A DNA stretch of 22,993 nucleotides, from the NCBI GenBank assembly GCA_010030955.1, contig RHBP01000009.1:1-22993 (forward strand). The letters are read 5' to 3'. Positions within the stretch are counted from its first letter, which is position 1. Every line of letters starts with the position of its first letter. This document shows positions 20,200-22,993 of the stretch, piece by piece. Below the pieces are notes generated by a model, which saw only the letters and a list, made by a program, of their open reading frames with translations, did no database searches and had not been told where the DNA came from. Both the position numbers and the translations under genes were made by a program. Source of the DNA: Synechococcaceae bacterium WBB_10_009 (GTDB taxonomy: Bacteria; Cyanobacteriota; Cyanobacteriia; PCC-6307; Cyanobiaceae).

Positions 20200-22707
20200 A
20201 TGGCGCGATTCGGCCTCACCGCCCTCAAATCCCTGCTGCGGCGCACGCCCCGATCCGCCCCGCCGGCGCCGGCCGCCAGCTGGTCGCGCCCCCTCGGCCT
20301 CGGTTGGGACGACCCCTACACGGTGCGCTACGCCAGCAACCTCGACGACGGCCCCAACCACGGCATGCCCCTGGGGGGCTTCGGGGCCGGCTGCATCGGC
20401 CGCGCCCCCGATGGCAGCTTCAACCTGTGGCACCTCGATGGCGGCGAGCACTGGTTCGGCACCCTGCCCGATTGCCAGTTCGCCCTGTTCGAATCCAACG
20501 GCCAGCGCCAACGGGCCCATGCCCTGGCGGTGAAGCCGCCCGTGGATGCCTCCCGGCCCGACGCCGGTGAACCGCTGGGCGCCTGGAGCTGGTACCCCGC
20601 CAGCACCCCGGAGCGCAGCACCGGCCACTACGCCGCCCGCTACCCACTCAGCTGGAGCGACTACACCGGCGTGTTCGACGCCGAGGTGCGCTGCGAAGCC
20701 TTCAGCCCGATCCTGCCGGGCGACTACCGCCGCACCAGCTACCCGGTGGCGGTGTTCGTGTGGACCCTGCGCAACCCCAGCCGCAAGCCGCTCGATCTGT
20801 CGCTGCTGCTGAGCTGGCGCAACAGCACCGGCTGGTTCACCAACACCGACCCCTCCGCCTCGGTGCACTTCCGCGACGACGGCAGCCCCGAGCACAACTA
20901 CGTGCCGGCCATCGGCCGCACCCAGGGGCAGCACAACCGCTGGGTCGACGACGCGGGGCTGAGCGGTGTGCTGCTCAACGGCGACATCGCCGAGCCGATC
21001 GCCGAGGGCCAGGGCCAGTGGTGCATCGCCACCAGCCCCCAGCCGGGGGTGCGCATCCAGCGCTGCAGCCGCTGGAACCCCGCCGGCGACGGCAGCGAGC
21101 TGTGGGAGAGCTTCAGCCGCGACGGCTCCATCCCCGACAGCGACAACGACCGCCGCTCCGGCGCCAACGACCCGCTCAGCGCCGCCCTGGCGGTGCAATG
21201 CCACCTGGAGCCCGGCCAGAGCCTGGAGATCCCGCTGGTGATCAGCTGGGACCTGCCGGTGACCGCCTTCGCCACCGGCAGCCGCGCCCTGCGCCGCCAC
21301 ACCGATTTCTTCGGCGCCAGCGGCACCAACGCCGCCGCCCTGGCGGCCGAAGCCCTGCGCGATTGGCGCAGCTGGCGCGAACAAATCCAGGCCTGGCAGC
21401 GGCCGGTGCTGGAGCGCAGCGACCTGCCGGAGCCGCTGCGCATGGCCCTGTTCAACGAGCTCTACGACCTGGCCAGCGGCGGCAGCCTCTGGACCGCCGC
21501 CTCCCCCCAGGACCCCGTGGGCCGCTTCGGGGTGTTGGAGTGCCTCGACTACGCCTGGTACGAGAGCCTCGACGTGCGGCTTTACGGCTCCTTCGCGCTG
21601 CTGCAGCTGTGGCCCGAACTCGACAAAAGCGTGCTGCGCAGCTTTGCGCGGGCCATCCCCGCCGCCGACCCCACGCCGCGGCCGATCGGCTGGTATTTCA
21701 CCCAGGGCAAGGGCCGCGTGGAAGCGGCCCGCAAAGTGGCCGGCGCCACCCCCCACGACCTGGGGGCCCCCAACGAGCGCCCCTGGGACGCCAGCAACTA
21801 CACCGCTTACCAGGACTGCAACCTCTGGAAAGACCTGGCCAGCGACTTCGTGCTGCAGGTGTGGCGCACCTTCAAGCTGGCCCCCAACGGTGAAGACCTG
21901 CGCTTCCTGGCCGACTGCTGGCCCGCGGCGGTGCAGGCGCTGCACTACCTCAAAACCTTCGACGCCAACAACGACGGCCTGCCGGACAACGGCGGCGCCC
22001 CCGACCAGACCTTCGATGACTGGCCGCTGAAGGGGGTGAGCGCCTACTGCGGCGCCCTCTGGATCGCCGCCCTGGAGGCGGCCCTGGCCATGGCCCAGCA
22101 ACTGCAGCTGGCCATGGGGCTCGACACCGCCGACGACCAACGCACCTTCGGCGCTTGGCTGGAGCAATCGCGCGCCAACTTTGACGCCCTGCTCTGGAAC
22201 GGCGAGTACTACAACATCGATGCCGAGAGCGGCACCCCCGTGGTGATGGCCGACCAGCTCTGCGGCGACTTCTACGCCCGCCTGCTGGGGCTGCCGGCGG
22301 TGGTGGCCGACGCCCGGGCCCACAGCGCCCTCAAGGCGGTGAAGGAGGCCTGCTTTGAGGGGTTCCAGGGGGGACGGCTCGGGGTGGCCAACGGCCTGCG
22401 CCGCGATGGCACCCCCCTCGACCCCAACGGCACCCACCCGCTGGAGGTGTGGACCGGCATCAACTTCGGCCTGGCGGCCTACTACCGCCTGATGGGCGAG
22501 GGCGGCACCGCCCTGGCGATCACCGGCGCCGTGGTGGAGCAGGTGTACGGCGGCGGATTGCAGTTCCGCACCCCGGAGGCGATCACGGGGGTGAACACCT
22601 TCCGCGCCTGCCACTACCTGCGGGCCATGGCCATCTGGGCCCTGTGGGCCACCCACACCGATTGGCAGGTGATCCCCGGCGCCGAGCGGGAGGCGGCTGC
22701 GGCATGA
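20200..22707 (+). CDS. GH116 family glycosidase (GBA2-like beta-glucosidase/glucosylceramidase)
   Basis: The 835-aa protein has the two-domain GH116 layout. An N-terminal beta-sandwich carries MPLGGFGAGCIGRAPDGSFN and LWHLDGGEHWFG. The C-terminal (alpha/alpha)6 catalytic domain carries LFNELYDLASGGSLW, FGVLECLDYAWYESLDVRLY, ALLQLWPELDKSVL, CNLWKDLASDFVLQVWRTF, GAPDQTFDDWPLKGVSAYCG and NGEYYNID. By alignment with the studied family members, Glu-447 (in FGVLE) should be the nucleophile and Asp-606 (in QTFDDW) the acid/base. The spacing to Asp-458 and Thr-604 also fits. Substrates of the family are beta-glucosides including glucosylceramide; the natural one here is unknown. No signal peptide is seen. 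Its stop overlaps the next start (ATGA). Confidence 0.92.
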   Translation: MARFGLTALKSLLRRTPRSAPPAPAASWSRPLGLGWDDPYTVRYASNLDDGPNHGMPLGGFGAGCIGRAPDGSFNLWHLDGGEHWFGTLPDCQFALFESNGQRQRAHALAVKPPVDASRPDAGEPLGAWSWYPASTPERSTGHYAARYPLSWSDYTGVFDAEVRCEAFSPILPGDYRRTSYPVAVFVWTLRNPSRKPLDLSLLLSWRNSTGWFTNTDPSASVHFRDDGSPEHNYVPAIGRTQGQHNRWVDDAGLSGVLLNGDIAEPIAEGQGQWCIATSPQPGVRIQRCSRWNPAGDGSELWESFSRDGSIPDSDNDRRSGANDPLSAALAVQCHLEPGQSLEIPLVISWDLPVTAFATGSRALRRHTDFFGASGTNAAALAAEALRDWRSWREQIQAWQRPVLERSDLPEPLRMALFNELYDLASGGSLWTAASPQDPVGRFGVLECLDYAWYESLDVRLYGSFALLQLWPELDKSVLRSFARAIPAADPTPRPIGWYFTQGKGRVEAARKVAGATPHDLGAPNERPWDASNYTAYQDCNLWKDLASDFVLQVWRTFKLAPNGEDLRFLADCWPAAVQALHYLKTFDANNDGLPDNGGAPDQTFDDWPLKGVSAYCGALWIAALEAALAMAQQLQLAMGLDTADDQRTFGAWLEQSRANFDALLWNGEYYNIDAESGTPVVMADQLCGDFYARLLGLPAVVADARAHSALKAVKEACFEGFQGGRLGVANGLRRDGTPLDPNGTHPLEVWTGINFGLAAYYRLMGEGGTALAITGAVVEQVYGGGLQFRTPEAITGVNTFRACHYLRAMAIWALWATHTDWQVIPGAEREAAAA

Positions 22708-22993
22708 GCACCCCGCTGCGTTCCTGGCTGCGCCACGCGCTGCTGCTGCTGGTGTTGGCCTCGGGGCTGTTGCTGGGGCCCACGGCCGCCGACGCCCAGC
22801 TGCACGCCCACGCCGATGAGAACGGCCAGCCGATGGTGCGCAGCCTCGAGAGCCTGCGCGACCTCGACTACCAGAGCTGGCAGGCGGTGGCCTACCGCAG
22901 CGGCCCCCCCGGCGGCCCTGTGACCCTGCGGATCGTGGGCTACCCGGGCAAGGTGCGGCTGGACCACCCCACGGCGTTGGTGGTCTACGGCGG
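22704..22993 (+). CDS. DUF3122 family secreted protein, N-terminal part (runs off window)
   Basis: ATG 22704 overlaps the GH116 stop by 4 nt. The visible 96 residues begin with a signal peptide (MSTPLRSWLRHALLLLVLAS, cleavage likely near TAADA), then HADENGQPMVRSLESLRDLD, YQSWQAVAYRSGPPGG and LRIVGYPGKVRLDHPTALVV. The SLRDLDYQSWQ and RIVGYPGK-RLDHPT pattern matches the cyanobacterial DUF3122 family as I recall it; the function is unknown. The 3' end is outside the window. Confidence 0.82.
   Translation, partial: MSTPLRSWLRHALLLLVLASGLLLGPTAADAQLHAHADENGQPMVRSLESLRDLDYQSWQAVAYRSGPPGGPVTLRIVGYPGKVRLDHPTALVVYG

Noticed and set aside
19849..22656. 935-codon open frame on the minus strand opposite GH116 and grrM
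   Set aside because: It is a shadow of GC-rich coding on the plus strand. The translation is dominated by Gly, Ala, Val, Gln and His with no domain, while the plus strand carries clear GH116 motifs.

Overview
The window is chromosomal DNA from a GC-rich picocyanobacterium of the Synechococcus/Cyanobium type. This is inferred from gene content: a CpcS/CpeS-type phycobiliprotein lyase, the cyanobacterial families TIGR03792, DUF1517, DUF3611 and DUF3122, a ThiD2-ThiE fusion, and the cyanobacterial GrrP/GrrA/GrrM peptide locus. Packing is very tight, with many ATGA or GTGA stop/start overlaps. No rRNA, tRNA, CRISPR array, insertion sequence or prophage was seen.

Layout. (1) 1-2990, plus strand: the 3' end of ffh, rpsP, a frameshifted phoH, and a Bax-inhibitor-1-like membrane protein gene followed by a clear intrinsic terminator. 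(2) 3079-3621, minus strand: an unidentified 180-aa protein, divergent from era. (3) 3653-7480, plus strand: era, a phycobiliprotein lyase, trmD, ispF, a TIGR03792 protein and larB, nearly gapless and probably one operon. (4) 7487-11508, mostly minus strand: two small unknown genes, an AT-richer spacer, DUF1517, thiS, thiE and ribF, plus a 38-aa membrane peptide gene on the plus strand that runs antisense into the end of ribF. (5) 11613-12214, plus strand: a frameshifted DUF3611 gene. (6) surE (minus), divergent from pheS, nadK, an OmpR-type regulator with a degenerate receiver, and a DUF192 gene (all plus). (7) cobL (minus), divergent from the last block. (8) 17444-22993, plus strand: grrP, grrA, grrM, an unknown 84-aa gene, a GH116 glycosidase and the start of a DUF3122 protein.

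Two results stand out. First, the grr locus is a complete ribosomal-peptide system. It has a binding-protein-like secreted partner, a Gly-rich precursor with a ladder of Trp-X-Asn motifs, and a radical SAM/SPASM maturase whose start codon overlaps the precursor's stop. It continues into an unknown 84-aa gene overlapping grrM, then a glycosidase and a secreted protein. The core is a known type; the downstream genes are the less described part. Second, two unrelated conserved genes (phoH and the DUF3611 gene) are each broken by a perfect tandem duplication, of 7 bp and 14 bp. Removing one copy restores a full-length family protein in each case. This could be true recent mutation, slippage-based switching or an assembly fault; the sequence alone cannot decide.
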